Shown here piece by piece: positions 7,887 to 15,976 of a stretch of 64,000 nucleotides of DNA (within the stretch, counting starts at the first letter, position 1; every line of letters starts with the position of its first letter). The notes beneath the pieces were generated by a model, which was not told where the DNA came from, ran no database searches, and saw nothing but the letters and a program-made list of their open reading frames with translations. Source of the stretch: Clostridia bacterium (lineage in GTDB: Bacteria > Bacillota > Clostridia > Oscillospirales > Acutalibacteraceae); NCBI GenBank assembly GCA_024404145.1, contig JAKSQK010000001.1:369244-433243 (forward strand), in the 5' to 3' direction. A program made the translations under genes and the position numbers.

Positions 7887-8230
7887 TGGTGGAGGCGGGG
7901 AGAGTCGAACTCCCGTCCAAAAATCAATTCCTTACAGCATCTCCGAGCGCAGACTGAAATTTAACATTCCCTCGTAACAACGCCGACAGTCAAGCTTTGA
8001 AACTTGGTAGATTCTAAATCATGACATGATACGAATCAATCTCATGTTCACGTTCACTGCTAAATGACGCCCAATAAAAGTCGCAGTAATCTTTTATAGG
8101 ACGGCTACCGTAAATTAGGCAGCAAAAGAAACTGATTTGTCAGTTAATTTATAACACAAGTATTATAGCGGTCTTGCGCCGCTGCTCGCTTCCGTAAGTT
8201 CAAAATCCCTGTCGAAACCTTTACGCCCCC
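7887..8230 (-). ncRNA. ssrA: Transfer-messenger RNA (tmRNA)
   Basis: The RNA rescues stalled ribosomes and tags nascent peptides for degradation. Its 5' end begins GGGGGCGTAAAGGTTTCGAC and its 3' end has a tRNA-like T arm (GGGAGTTCGACTCTCCCC) followed by an encoded CCA at 7889-7887. The acceptor arms pair over 7 bp with one G-U. By alignment with the Bacillus subtilis tmRNA, the resume codon is GAC at 8141-8139. The encoded tag is DKSVSFAA with stop TAA at 8117-8115, giving ADKSVSFAA with the charged alanine. The length is 344 nt. It lies 15 nt downstream of smpB on the same strand, so the two are probably cotranscribed. Confidence 0.96.
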
Positions 8231-8245
8231 AAGTATTTAAGTTAG

Positions 8246-8704
8246 TTATCGGTTTTGTTCTTTCAAAGCACGGTCGATAGCACGGTTTGCATCTTTTTTG
8301 GCAGCAACCGCTCTTTTATCATGCAACTGTTTACCTTTGCAAACACCGACCTCGACTTTAACTTTTGATTTTTTGAAGTATAAAGACAGCGGAATAAGGG
8401 TTAAACCTTCTTGTTTTACTTGGCCGAAAAGCCGCATAATTTCTTTTTTATGCATGAGAAGTTTGCGGTCTCTTTTTGCATTCTTGTTAAAGATATTGCC
8501 ATATTCATAAGGGCTTATATGCATTTGTTTTATGAATATTTCGCCCTTTTGAATATTTATCCAAGAATCTTTTAGATTAACATTTCCGTTTCTTATAGAT
8601 TTTACTTCGGTCCCCGAAAGACTGATTCCTGCCTCATAAGTTTCGAGAACAAAATATTCATGGTATGCCTGACGGTTTTTTGTTATCAATTTTGTTCCGT
8701 CCAC
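8246..8704 (-). CDS. smpB: SsrA-binding protein SmpB
   Basis: SmpB binds the tRNA-like domain of tmRNA and delivers it to stalled ribosomes. The 152-residue product has the family landmarks [40 protein letters not shown], the central HISPYEYGN segment and a basic C-terminal tail (KGKQLHDKR...ALKEQNR) that enters the mRNA channel. The length matches the family norm. ATG at 8704 follows a ribosome-binding site (AGGAGTGATT). Its partner RNA ssrA is the next gene, 15 nt downstream, and a sigma-A promoter lies at 8735-8763. Confidence 0.98.
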   Translation of the reverse strand: MDGTKLITKNRQAYHEYFVLETYEAGISLSGTEVKSIRNGNVNLKDSWINIQKGEIFIKQMHISPYEYGNIFNKNAKRDRKLLMHKKEIMRLFGQVKQEGLTLIPLSLYFKKSKVKVEVGVCKGKQLHDKRAVAAKKDANRAIDRALKEQNR

Positions 8705-8734
8705 TTATAATCACTCCTTTAACCAACTTAAAAA

Positions 8735-8763
8735 AGTATACCATAAATTATATAATCGGTCAA
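8735..8763 (-). promoter_or_regulatory. Sigma-A promoter of smpB-ssrA
   Basis: Read on the minus strand, TTGACC (8763-8758), a 17-bp spacer and TATACT (8740-8735) form a near-consensus housekeeping promoter about 30 bp before smpB. Confidence 0.75.
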
Positions 8764-8834
8764 GAAAAAAGGGGAGTTTTATGTCGATTATAATTAGGCA
8801 ATTTAGGCGCATAATATTATGGGAGTGAAATTTT

Positions 8835-9509
8835 TTGGAATATATTAAAATACTTTTGAGTTCTGTTTCTTCACTTGCTGTATTGTTTATCCTAACAAAA
8901 CTTATGGGCAATAGACAAGTATCAGAACTTACGATGTTCGATTATATAATAGGAATCAGTATAGGTTCGATAGCTGCCGAAATGGCAACCGAAATTGAAA
9001 AACCGATTTATGGAATTGTTGCGATGACGGTTTATGCTCTTGTTGCGGTTTTGATATCATTTATAACTACCAAATCAATGCGTTTCAGAAGAATGTTTTT
9101 CGGACGCTCAATAATAATTATGGACAAAGGCAAAATTTCAAAATCAGCACTTAAAAAAGCGAAACTTGATATAAGCGAATTTTTAATGCAGGCGAGAACG
9201 AGCGGATATTTTGATTTGGCAGAAATAGATTTTGCAGTTATGGAACCGAATGGTAAAATTTCATTTTTGCCGAATTCAGGCAGCAAACCCGTAACTTCCG
9301 ATGATATGGAATTAAAAACAAAAGACAGTTCGTTTTGCTATAATGTTATTGCCGATGGTAAAATTTTAGAAAAAAATCTGCAACTAATCGGTTACGATTC
9401 TAATTGGCTCAATAAAAAACTTAATGATAATAATGTCAAGATTAAAGAAATACTTCTTGCAACTGTGGATTCAAACGGAAAATTGGAAATTTTCAAGGAT
9501 TACAGTTAG
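8835..9509 (+). CDS. DUF421 / YetF-family membrane protein
   Basis: A 224-residue membrane protein of the YetF/YcaP (DUF421) family. Two or three N-terminal transmembrane helices (about residues 4-22, 37-55 and 60-80) are followed by a cytoplasmic domain with the family signatures GNRQVSELTMFDYIIGISIG and GKISKSALKKAKLDISEFL, then YFDLAEIDFAVMEPNGKISF. The start is TTG at 8835 with GGGAGTGA upstream. Family members in Bacillus help germination or stress responses, but the biochemical role is not established. It is a single gene, divergent from smpB and followed by the promoter of the aromatic operon. Confidence 0.88.
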   Translation: MEYIKILLSSVSSLAVLFILTKLMGNRQVSELTMFDYIIGISIGSIAAEMATEIEKPIYGIVAMTVYALVAVLISFITTKSMRFRRMFFGRSIIIMDKGKISKSALKKAKLDISEFLMQARTSGYFDLAEIDFAVMEPNGKISFLPNSGSKPVTSDDMELKTKDSSFCYNVIADGKILEKNLQLIGYDSNWLNKKLNDNNVKIKEILLATVDSNGKLEIFKDYS

Positions 9510-9519
9510 TATAAAAATA

Positions 9520-9548
9520 TTGACATTTTATTAACTAAGGTGTAAAAT
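9520..9548 (+). promoter_or_regulatory. Sigma-A promoter of the aromatic amino-acid operon
   Basis: TTGACA (9520-9525), 17 bp and TAAAAT (9543-9548) sit just upstream of the leader peptide. The transcript is expected to start near 9555, so it includes the whole attenuator. Confidence 0.8.
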
Positions 9549-9572
9549 AAATAAAGAAAAACACGAAAGGAG

Positions 9573-9710
9573 CAACGGGTTATGAAAGGTTATTTTGGAT
9601 ATTATTTTATTTTGGACTGCCCGTTAGCTATCTGAGTTTTTTGCTTGTAGTTATATGGACAGTCCGCATTCAGTTGCACTGATTTTTGTGTAACGGTATG
9701 CGGATTTTTT
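9573..9710 (+). promoter_or_regulatory. Transcription attenuator controlling the aromatic operon
   Basis: Mutually exclusive RNA stems are visible. The terminator uses TCCGCAT (9663-9669) with ATGCGGA (9698-9704), plus the inner arms GTTGCAC/GTGTAAC (9673-9679, 9688-9694), and is followed by six Ts at 9705-9710. An antiterminator can form from GGACTG (9614-9619) and CAGTCC (9660-9665), which overlaps the terminator's left arm. AACGGG (9574-9579) can pair with CCCGTT (9620-9625). A ribosome stalled at the Tyr/Phe codons of the leader ORF would leave 9614-9619 free and favour read-through; one that reaches the stop at 9633 would cover it and favour termination. Confidence 0.85.
9582..9635 (+). 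CDS. Tyr/Phe-rich attenuator leader peptide (17 aa)
   Basis: The peptide is MKGYFGYYFILDCPLAI, with three Tyr and two Phe in codons 4-9. It is preceded by GAAAGGAGC at a normal spacing and ends TGA at 9633-9635. The aromatic codons lie upstream of the antiterminator arm at 9614-9619, the arrangement of classical amino-acid biosynthetic leaders. The product itself is not expected to have a function; its translation senses charged tRNA-Tyr and tRNA-Phe. The ORF is supported by the promoter, the ribosome-binding site, the stems and the identity of the downstream operon. Confidence 0.85.
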   Translation: MKGYFGYYFILDCPLAI

Positions 9711-9725
9711 ATTAGGAGGGTATTT

Positions 9726-10913
9726 ATGATATCTAAAAAAATGGAAGAGCTTGGCAAAAAGCCATCGGCAATCAGAGAAATTTTCGAATATTCAAACAAG
9801 AGAAAGAAGGAAATCGGAGCTCAAAATGTTTTTGATTTCAGTCTCGGCAATCCGAATATTCCCGCACCCGCCGAGGTAAACGAAACAATAATCAAACTTA
9901 TAAACGAAAGGGAAAGTATCGACCTTCATGGATATACTTCCGGTCCCGGCGACCTAAATACAAGAACAGTAATTGCCAATAATATTAAGAAAAGATTTAA
10001 CTTTGAAGTTGACTTTACTAATATTTATATGACTTGCGGCGCAGCGGCTTCTCTTGAAATTTCGCTTAAAGCGCTTTGTAACAGAGGCGATGAAGTTATT
10101 GTTTTAGCCCCCTATTTTCCTGAATACAAAGTTTTCATTGAGAATGCCGATGCAAAGGCAATTGAGGTTAAATGCCGAGAAAATGACCTCGGTATTGATG
10201 TTTCGGCAGTTAAAAAAGCAATTACCGATAAAACAAAAGCGATAATTGTCAATTCGCCGAATAATCCATCGGGCGTTGTATTTTCAAAAAACGATATTAA
10301 AGATTTAATTTCTGTCTTAAATCAATATTCAAACAGGGATAGCGGTCCTATTTATTTTATTTGCGATGAACCTTACCGTGAAATTGTTTATGGAAATATT
10401 GAGGTTACCTATGTGCCTAACTTATATAATGAAACAATTGTTTGCTATTCTTACAGTAAGTCGCTTTCGCTACCCGGAGAAAGAATCGGATACATAATGG
10501 TATCGCCGCTTTGTAAAAACAGTTCTGATATTTTTGCCGCTGTTTGCGGAGCCGGTAGAGCATCGGGATATGTTTGCGCTCCGAGTTTAATGCAATATGT
10601 TGTATCTAAATGCGACGGATTATTGCCCGATATTAAAAAATATGCCGATAACAGAAATTTGATTTATAATTCACTAACCGAAATTGGCTTTGATGTTATC
10701 CGTCCTGACGGCGCTTTCTATTTGTTTATGAAATCTCCCATTAAAGATGCAAAGGAATTTTGCGAAACTGCTAAGAAATTTGAACTTTTGCTGGTTCCGA
10801 GCGATTCCTTCGGAATAGAAGGTTATGTTCGCATTGCCTACTGCGTTTCATACGAACAAATAGAGAAATCTATTCCTGCATTTAAGTTGCTTTATAAGGA
10901 ATACTACAAATAA
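9726..10913 (+). CDS. PLP-dependent class I/II aminotransferase (probable aromatic aminotransferase)
   Basis: A 395-residue fold-type I aminotransferase. Recognisable are FSLGNPNIPAP, the cofactor-binding NSPNNPSGVVFS, FICDEPYREIVY (Asp contacting the pyridine N), the Schiff-base lysine in SYSKSLSLPGERIGY, and VRIAYCVSY with the carboxylate-binding Arg. In this operon it most likely transaminates phenylpyruvate and 4-hydroxyphenylpyruvate (or prephenate) as the last step to Phe and Tyr; the substrate is inferred from position. It is the first structural gene after the attenuator, with GGAGGG 8 bp before ATG, and is followed by pheA after 9 bp. Confidence 0.88.
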   Translation: MISKKMEELGKKPSAIREIFEYSNKRKKEIGAQNVFDFSLGNPNIPAPAEVNETIIKLINERESIDLHGYTSGPGDLNTRTVIANNIKKRFNFEVDFTNIYMTCGAAASLEISLKALCNRGDEVIVLAPYFPEYKVFIENADAKAIEVKCRENDLGIDVSAVKKAITDKTKAIIVNSPNNPSGVVFSKNDIKDLISVLNQYSNRDSGPIYFICDEPYREIVYGNIEVTYVPNLYNETIVCYSYSKSLSLPGERIGYIMVSPLCKNSSDIFAAVCGAGRASGYVCAPSLMQYVVSKCDGLLPDIKKYADNRNLIYNSLTEIGFDVIRPDGAFYLFMKSPIKDAKEFCETAKKFELLLVPSDSFGIEGYVRIAYCVSYEQIEKSIPAFKLLYKEYYK

Positions 10914-10922
10914 GGTGGTTTT

Positions 10923-12011
10923 ATGAAAGAGCTTGAAAAAGCAAGAATGAAAATTGATGAAATAGATAAAAGAATGGCTCATCTGTTTGAAGAAAGAATG
11001 GATGCAGTCAACATAGTTGCCGAATATAAAAAAGAAGTCGGAAAGCCCGTTGAAGATAAAAACAGGGAAATGAAACTAATCGAAAACAACAGTAAATATA
11101 TTGAAAATTTTGATTATTTGCCGTATTACAACGATTTTTTATCTTCTACGATAAGAATATCTAAAAATTATCAAAACAAGCTTATAGACGGCGTTAAGAT
11201 TTCAATAAGCGGAACAAAAGGTGCCTTTGCCGATGTTGCCGCTAAAAAAGTATATTCGGGAGCTAAAAATGTTTCGTTTTCTGATTTTTCAAGCGCTTAT
11301 GATGCCGCTGTAAACGGCGAAACTGATTATGCTTTTTTACCTATTGAAAACAGCTTTGGCGGCGATGTTGGCGCTGTTCTTGATTTGGCGTTTTACGGAA
11401 ATCTTTATATCAACGGAATTTATGAAACGGATATAGTTCAAAATCTGTTGGTTAAAACTAAAACAAAATTTGAAGACATTAAATGCGTTATAAGCCATCC
11501 ACAGGCAATTTTGCAATGCGGTCAGTTTATTAAAGCAAATAATTTCGAAACAAGAAACGCAAGTAATACAACCGAAGCCGCTAAAATTGTTGCTTTATCA
11601 GATGATAACAGCATTGCGGCGATAGCAAGTAGCGAAGCTGCAAAAAACTATGGTCTCAAAATAATTAAAAGCGCAATAAACGAGTCAAATCAAAATACAA
11701 CAAGGTTTGCCGTTTTTTCCCGTTCAAAATCAGCGGACAACCATTCCGATAACAGATTTGTTATTATGTTTACAGTTAGAAATATTGCCGGTGCTTTATC
11801 TAAGGCAATTTCGGTTATCGGTAATTACGGATATAATTTGCTTGATTTGAAATCAAGACCGACAAAACTCGAAAAATGGAAACATTATTTCTTTATTGAG
11901 GGCGAAGGTAATATAAATTCCGATAATGGCAAAAATATGCTGAAAGAACTCGAAAACTGTTGTGATAATCTTAAAGTTGTAGGCAGTTTTGAAAAAGAAG
12001 TGCAGGTGTAA
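10923..12011 (+). CDS. pheA: Bifunctional chorismate mutase / prephenate dehydratase
   Basis: This enzyme converts chorismate to prephenate and then phenylpyruvate, the committed branch to Phe. Residues 1-85 are an AroQ-type chorismate mutase helix bundle (KARMKIDEIDKRMAHLFEER), about 95-270 the dehydratase with the catalytic TRF motif (NQNTTRFAVFSR), and about 280-360 an ACT domain (VRNIAGALSKAISVIGNYG, then LKSRPTK in place of the usual ESRP) for feedback by Phe. The 362-residue length fits a fused P-protein. It is separated by 3 bp from aroC, indicating translational coupling. Confidence 0.95.
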   Translation: MKELEKARMKIDEIDKRMAHLFEERMDAVNIVAEYKKEVGKPVEDKNREMKLIENNSKYIENFDYLPYYNDFLSSTIRISKNYQNKLIDGVKISISGTKGAFADVAAKKVYSGAKNVSFSDFSSAYDAAVNGETDYAFLPIENSFGGDVGAVLDLAFYGNLYINGIYETDIVQNLLVKTKTKFEDIKCVISHPQAILQCGQFIKANNFETRNASNTTEAAKIVALSDDNSIAAIASSEAAKNYGLKIIKSAINESNQNTTRFAVFSRSKSADNHSDNRFVIMFTVRNIAGALSKAISVIGNYGYNLLDLKSRPTKLEKWKHYFFIEGEGNINSDNGKNMLKELENCCDNLKVVGSFEKEVQV

Positions 12012-12014
12012 ATT

Positions 12015-13139
12015 ATGAAAAACACTTTTGGAAATAATATAACCGTAACACTATTTGGCGAAAGCCATATGGATTCTATCGGCGCTGTTCTTGACGGGAT
12101 TCCTGCCGGCATTAAAATCGATACAGACTTTATTAAAAATCAACTATCAAAAAGAAGACCCCATAAAAATATTTCTACCTCTCGGGTTGAAATTGACGAG
12201 TTTGATATAATAAGCGGTGTCTATAATGATTTTACTACGGGCTCTCCCATTTGTATCATTATTAAGAACGGAGATAAAAATTCTAATGATTACAACGAAT
12301 TAGAATCAAAGCCCCGACCTTCTCATGCCGATTATTCTGCTTTTTGCAAGTATGGAAAATATGGTGTTTTGCCGGGAGGCGGTCATTTCAGCGGAAGAAT
12401 CACCGCACCGCTTGTTGCAGTCGGCGCAATTGCCATTTCTGTGTTGAACGGTATGGGAATTAAAATTGCAAGTCATCTAAAAAGAATCGGAAATATTGAA
12501 GACGATGACTTTTTCGATTTTGAAGATAATATAAATAAACTCAATTCACTTGATTTTCCTGTAATTAACGAGTCTATCGGACTAAAAATGCAGGAAAAAA
12601 TCAAGAGTATAAAAGCCGATAATGACAGTATCGGCGGAATTGTTGAAACTCTTGTTTTAGGTATGCCTTCCGGCGTTGGAGAACCATGGTTTGACTCAGT
12701 TGAAAGCTTATTATCTCATGCTCTATTCTCGATTCCGTCAATTAAAGCGGTTGAGTTTGGTTTGGGTTTCGGTTTTGCAGATTTAACCGGTTTTGATGCA
12801 AATGATTCTTTTGAAATTATTGACGGAAAAGTTTTAACTAAGACCAATAATAACGGCGGTATTAACGGCGGTATAACTAACGGTAATCCGCTTATGTTCA
12901 GAGTTGCCGTAAAACCGACACCGAGTATTCAAAAAGAGCAGGATACTGTTGACTTAGATAAGATGAGCAACTGCAAACTCACAATTAAAGGCCGACACGA
13001 CCCTTGCATTGCTCACAGAGTCGGAGTTGTTATAGACAGCGTTGCCGCCATAACACTTCTTGATTTGTTAGCAGAAAAATACGGTACAGAAGGTATTAAA
13101 AATGCAATACGGACTGATAGGGAAGACATTAAAGCATAG
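12015..13139 (+). CDS. aroC: Chorismate synthase
   Basis: It converts EPSP to chorismate using reduced FMN, the final shikimate step. The 374-residue protein begins NNITVTLFGESHMDSIGAVL and has the conserved RRPHKNISTSRVE region, PRPSHADYSAFCKYG, GGGHFSGRITAP and near the end KGRHDPCIAHRVGVVIDS. The length agrees with the family. The last 38 bp overlap the start of the aroE-aroK fusion in another frame, which suggests tight coupling. Confidence 0.97.
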   Translation: MKNTFGNNITVTLFGESHMDSIGAVLDGIPAGIKIDTDFIKNQLSKRRPHKNISTSRVEIDEFDIISGVYNDFTTGSPICIIIKNGDKNSNDYNELESKPRPSHADYSAFCKYGKYGVLPGGGHFSGRITAPLVAVGAIAISVLNGMGIKIASHLKRIGNIEDDDFFDFEDNINKLNSLDFPVINESIGLKMQEKIKSIKADNDSIGGIVETLVLGMPSGVGEPWFDSVESLLSHALFSIPSIKAVEFGLGFGFADLTGFDANDSFEIIDGKVLTKTNNNGGINGGITNGNPLMFRVAVKPTPSIQKEQDTVDLDKMSNCKLTIKGRHDPCIAHRVGVVIDSVAAITLLDLLAEKYGTEGIKNAIRTDREDIKA

Positions 13140-14340
13140 CTTTTCGGCGCAAATACATCCAAAACTGTTTAATTGCAAATATGAGTTATGCGAACTTAAA
13201 AGCGAAGAATTAGAGCAGTTTTTCTTAAAAAAGGATTTTTGCGGTATAAATGTTACCATTCCTTATAAAAGCGAGGTTATTAAATACCTTGATTATTTAG
13301 ATGAAACGGCGAAAATTACCGGCGCCGTAAATACCGTTATTAACCGTAACGGAAAATTATATGGATATAATACCGATTATATGGGGCTTGAAGCTTTAAT
13401 AGATAAAAATGGTGTTCATCTTAAAAATAAAAATATTTTGATTTTCGGTAACGGCGCAACTTCAAATACGGCTTCGGCATTATGCCGAAAAAACAATGCA
13501 AAAAGTATTACAAAATTGTCGTTAAAACCGACCGAAAATACCGATACTTACAGTAATATTTCGAAATACTATAAAGACACTGATGTTATTATAAATACAA
13601 CCCCCTGCGGTATGTTTCCTAATATTTTTGAATCGGCAGCCGATTTAGACGGTTTTCTAAATCTCGAAGCCGTTTTCGATGTTATTTATAATCCTATTCG
13701 TTCAAAACTTATATGCGATGCCAAAAACAAAGGACTTAAATCCGAAGGCGGAACATATATGCTTGTTATGCAGGCGCTTTTTTCCGCCAGACTGTTTTCC
13801 GACAGTAATATAGATAAAAAATATGCTGATGATATATTTAATGAAATCATGAAAGAAAAAGAAAATATTGTACTTATCGGCATGCCTTCGTGCGGCAAAA
13901 CAACGATAGGGAAAAAATTAGCAGAGTTAACTGATAAAACCTTTTTTGATGTCGATTATGAAATTGAAAAAGAGTATGGTATTTCTCCAAAACAGATAAT
14001 TGAAGATAAAGGAGAAGAATTTTTCAGAGTTGCCGAAACAAAAATAATTAAGCGCTTATCGGCTTTGCAAAACTCAATAATTGCAACCGGCGGCGGCTCG
14101 GTAATAAATAACGAAAATGTATCTCTCTTAAAGGAAAACGGTATATTTGTATTCATTGACAGAGATATTAAAAATCTTACCTTTACATCTTCAAGACCGC
14201 TTTCATCATCTTATGAAAAATTGCTAGATTTATATAAAATGCGAATATCTTTATATAAATCCTCAGCCGATTTTACTGTTGACGGCAATAAAGATATTTG
14301 CGATATTGCCAAAACAATTAAAGGAATGTTTGATTTATGA
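13102..14340 (+). CDS. aroE/aroK: Fused shikimate dehydrogenase - shikimate kinase
   Basis: A two-domain protein catalysing consecutive steps: dehydroshikimate to shikimate (NADPH), then shikimate to shikimate 3-phosphate (ATP). Residues 1-250 are AroE: MQYGLIGKTLKHSFSAQIHP, the catalytic Lys in INVTIPYKSEV, GAVNTVI, NTDYMGLE with catalytic Asp, and FGNGATSNTA for NADP. From about residue 254 comes AroK: Walker A GMPSCGKTTIGKKL, DVDYEIE, FFRVAETKII, ATGGGSV and a lid Arg. A frameshift artefact is unlikely because one open frame spans both domains. It starts inside aroC and overlaps aroQ by ATGA. Confidence 0.95.
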   Translation: MQYGLIGKTLKHSFSAQIHPKLFNCKYELCELKSEELEQFFLKKDFCGINVTIPYKSEVIKYLDYLDETAKITGAVNTVINRNGKLYGYNTDYMGLEALIDKNGVHLKNKNILIFGNGATSNTASALCRKNNAKSITKLSLKPTENTDTYSNISKYYKDTDVIINTTPCGMFPNIFESAADLDGFLNLEAVFDVIYNPIRSKLICDAKNKGLKSEGGTYMLVMQALFSARLFSDSNIDKKYADDIFNEIMKEKENIVLIGMPSCGKTTIGKKLAELTDKTFFDVDYEIEKEYGISPKQIIEDKGEEFFRVAETKIIKRLSALQNSIIATGGGSVINNENVSLLKENGIFVFIDRDIKNLTFTSSRPLSSSYEKLLDLYKMRISLYKSSADFTVDGNKDICDIAKTIKGMFDL

Positions 14341-14771
14341 AAATTTTAGTAATAAATGGGCCGAATATAAACCTAATCGGTATAAGAGAACCTGAAATTT
14401 ACGGTAACAAAAACTATAAAGATTTATGTAATTTACTTCAAAATAAAGCAAATGAAATAGGCGTTCAAATTGAGATTTTTCAGTCAAATCATGAAGGAAG
14501 TATCATTGATAAAATCCAAGAGGCATACGGTGTTTTTGACGGTATAATAATAAATCCTGCCGCATTTACTCATACAAGTGTTGCCATTGCCGATGCATTA
14601 ACGGCTGTAAATATTCCTTATGCCGAAGTTCATATTTCTGATGTTTTTTCACGAGAAGATTTCAGAAAAATTAGTTATATAAGGGACAAAGCGGTTAAAA
14701 CTGTTTTCGGAAAAGGTTTTAACGGCTATACCGAATGTTTGGAATATTTAGTTGGTGAACTAAAATGTTAA
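14337..14771 (+). CDS. aroQ: Type II 3-dehydroquinate dehydratase
   Basis: It dehydrates 3-dehydroquinate to 3-dehydroshikimate. The 144-residue protein opens with the type II signature ILVINGPNINLIGIREPEIYG, then has QSNHEGSIIDKIQEAYG, the NPAAFTHTSVAIADAL active-site segment and EVHISDVFSREDFR. The expected flexible-loop Arg (in IGIREPEIYG) and the catalytic His are present. It overlaps aroE-aroK by 4 bp (ATGA) and aroA by 7 bp. Confidence 0.96.
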   Translation: MKILVINGPNINLIGIREPEIYGNKNYKDLCNLLQNKANEIGVQIEIFQSNHEGSIIDKIQEAYGVFDGIIINPAAFTHTSVAIADALTAVNIPYAEVHISDVFSREDFRKISYIRDKAVKTVFGKGFNGYTECLEYLVGELKC

Positions 14772-15976
14772 TCGAATTTAAGAGAAGCATTGCAAATGGT
14801 AAAATCACTGCTCCGCCCTCTAAAAGTTATGCTCATAGGGCTTTGATTTGTGCCGCTTTCAGCGATAATTCTAAGATTTATAATTTAGAATTAAGCGATG
14901 ATATAAAAGCAACAATAGCTTGTCTTAAAAAATTAGGCTCAAAAATTGATTTTATAAATGACGGCGTTTCTGTTAAAGGAATTGATATAAACAAAACCGA
15001 AGATATGACCGAAATTGACTGTAACGAAAGTGGAAGTACTTTAAGATTTTTAATTCCGATTTGCCTTACTTTCGGGAAAAAAATCATCATTAAATGTTCA
15101 AAAAGACTTGCAGAAAGACCGCTTGATGAATATGAAAATCTTTGCAAAGATAACGGCTTTTTGTTTTCTAAAAACGGCTCAAATATTACTGTTTGCGGCA
15201 ATCTTTCGGCAGGTAATTATAAAATTTGCGGTTCTGTTTCAAGCCAGTTTATAAGCGGAATGTTACTTGCACTTTCTGTTATTGACGGTAAGAGTGTTTT
15301 AGAAGTCATCGGCAAATCAGAAAGTAAACCTTATATTGATATAACGCTTGATGTTCTTAAAAATTTCGGTGTTTTTGTTGACAAAGAACATAAAAAATTC
15401 ACTGTTAACGGAAATAATAAACTAAAAAACAGTGAATTTACCGTTGAAGGCGATTGTTCTAATTCTGCATATATTGAAGCTTTTAGCTTTTTGGGCGGTA
15501 ATGTTTATGTTAACGGAATAAATAATTCTACCGTTCAAGGTGATATTATATATAAACGGTATTTTAAGCAACTTCTTAGCGGAACTAAGGTATTTGAGCT
15601 TGAAGATTTTCCTGATTTGGCACCGATTATGTTTTCGCTTTCTTGCTTTTGTAATGGGGCGATTTTTAACGGTATAAAGCGCCTGAAATTCAAGGAAAGC
15701 GACAGGGCTAATACGATGAAGACAGAACTTGAAAAGTTTGGTGTAAAAATTGAAATATCAGACAATTCTCTATCTGTTGATGCATCAAAAATTCATTCGC
15801 CAAATTCTATTTTGCAGTCGCATAATGACCATAGAATTGTTATGGCTTTATCGTTACTCTGCGCTAAATTCGGAGGTAAAATCGAGGGAGCAGAAGCTGT
15901 TAATAAAAGCTATCCTTCGTTTTTTGAACAGTTAGGTAAACTTGGAGTGAAATTTACTGAATATGGAATTGAATAA
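14765..15976 (+). CDS. aroA: 3-phosphoshikimate 1-carboxyvinyltransferase (EPSP synthase)
   Basis: It transfers the enolpyruvyl group of PEP to shikimate 3-phosphate. The 403-residue protein has the N-terminal substrate motif ITAPPSKSYAHRALICAAF, the NESGSTLRFLIP region (here CNESGSTLRFLIP), SSQFISGMLLA, DFPDLAPI, KFKESDRANTMKTEL and the C-terminal SHNDHRIVMALSLL. The SGSTLRF segment carries Ser/Thr rather than the GNAGT pattern, as in many class II enzymes. It overlaps aroQ upstream by 7 bp and tyrA downstream by 14 bp. Confidence 0.95.
   Translation: MLIEFKRSIANGKITAPPSKSYAHRALICAAFSDNSKIYNLELSDDIKATIACLKKLGSKIDFINDGVSVKGIDINKTEDMTEIDCNESGSTLRFLIPICLTFGKKIIIKCSKRLAERPLDEYENLCKDNGFLFSKNGSNITVCGNLSAGNYKICGSVSSQFISGMLLALSVIDGKSVLEVIGKSESKPYIDITLDVLKNFGVFVDKEHKKFTVNGNNKLKNSEFTVEGDCSNSAYIEAFSFLGGNVYVNGINNSTVQGDIIYKRYFKQLLSGTKVFELEDFPDLAPIMFSLSCFCNGAIFNGIKRLKFKESDRANTMKTELEKFGVKIEISDNSLSVDASKIHSPNSILQSHNDHRIVMALSLLCAKFGGKIEGAEAVNKSYPSFFEQLGKLGVKFTEYGIE

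Noticed and set aside
7505..7977. Group of 66-106-residue frames beside ssrA
   Set aside because: They are produced by the threefold repeat and the tmRNA sequence; the coding pattern is absent.
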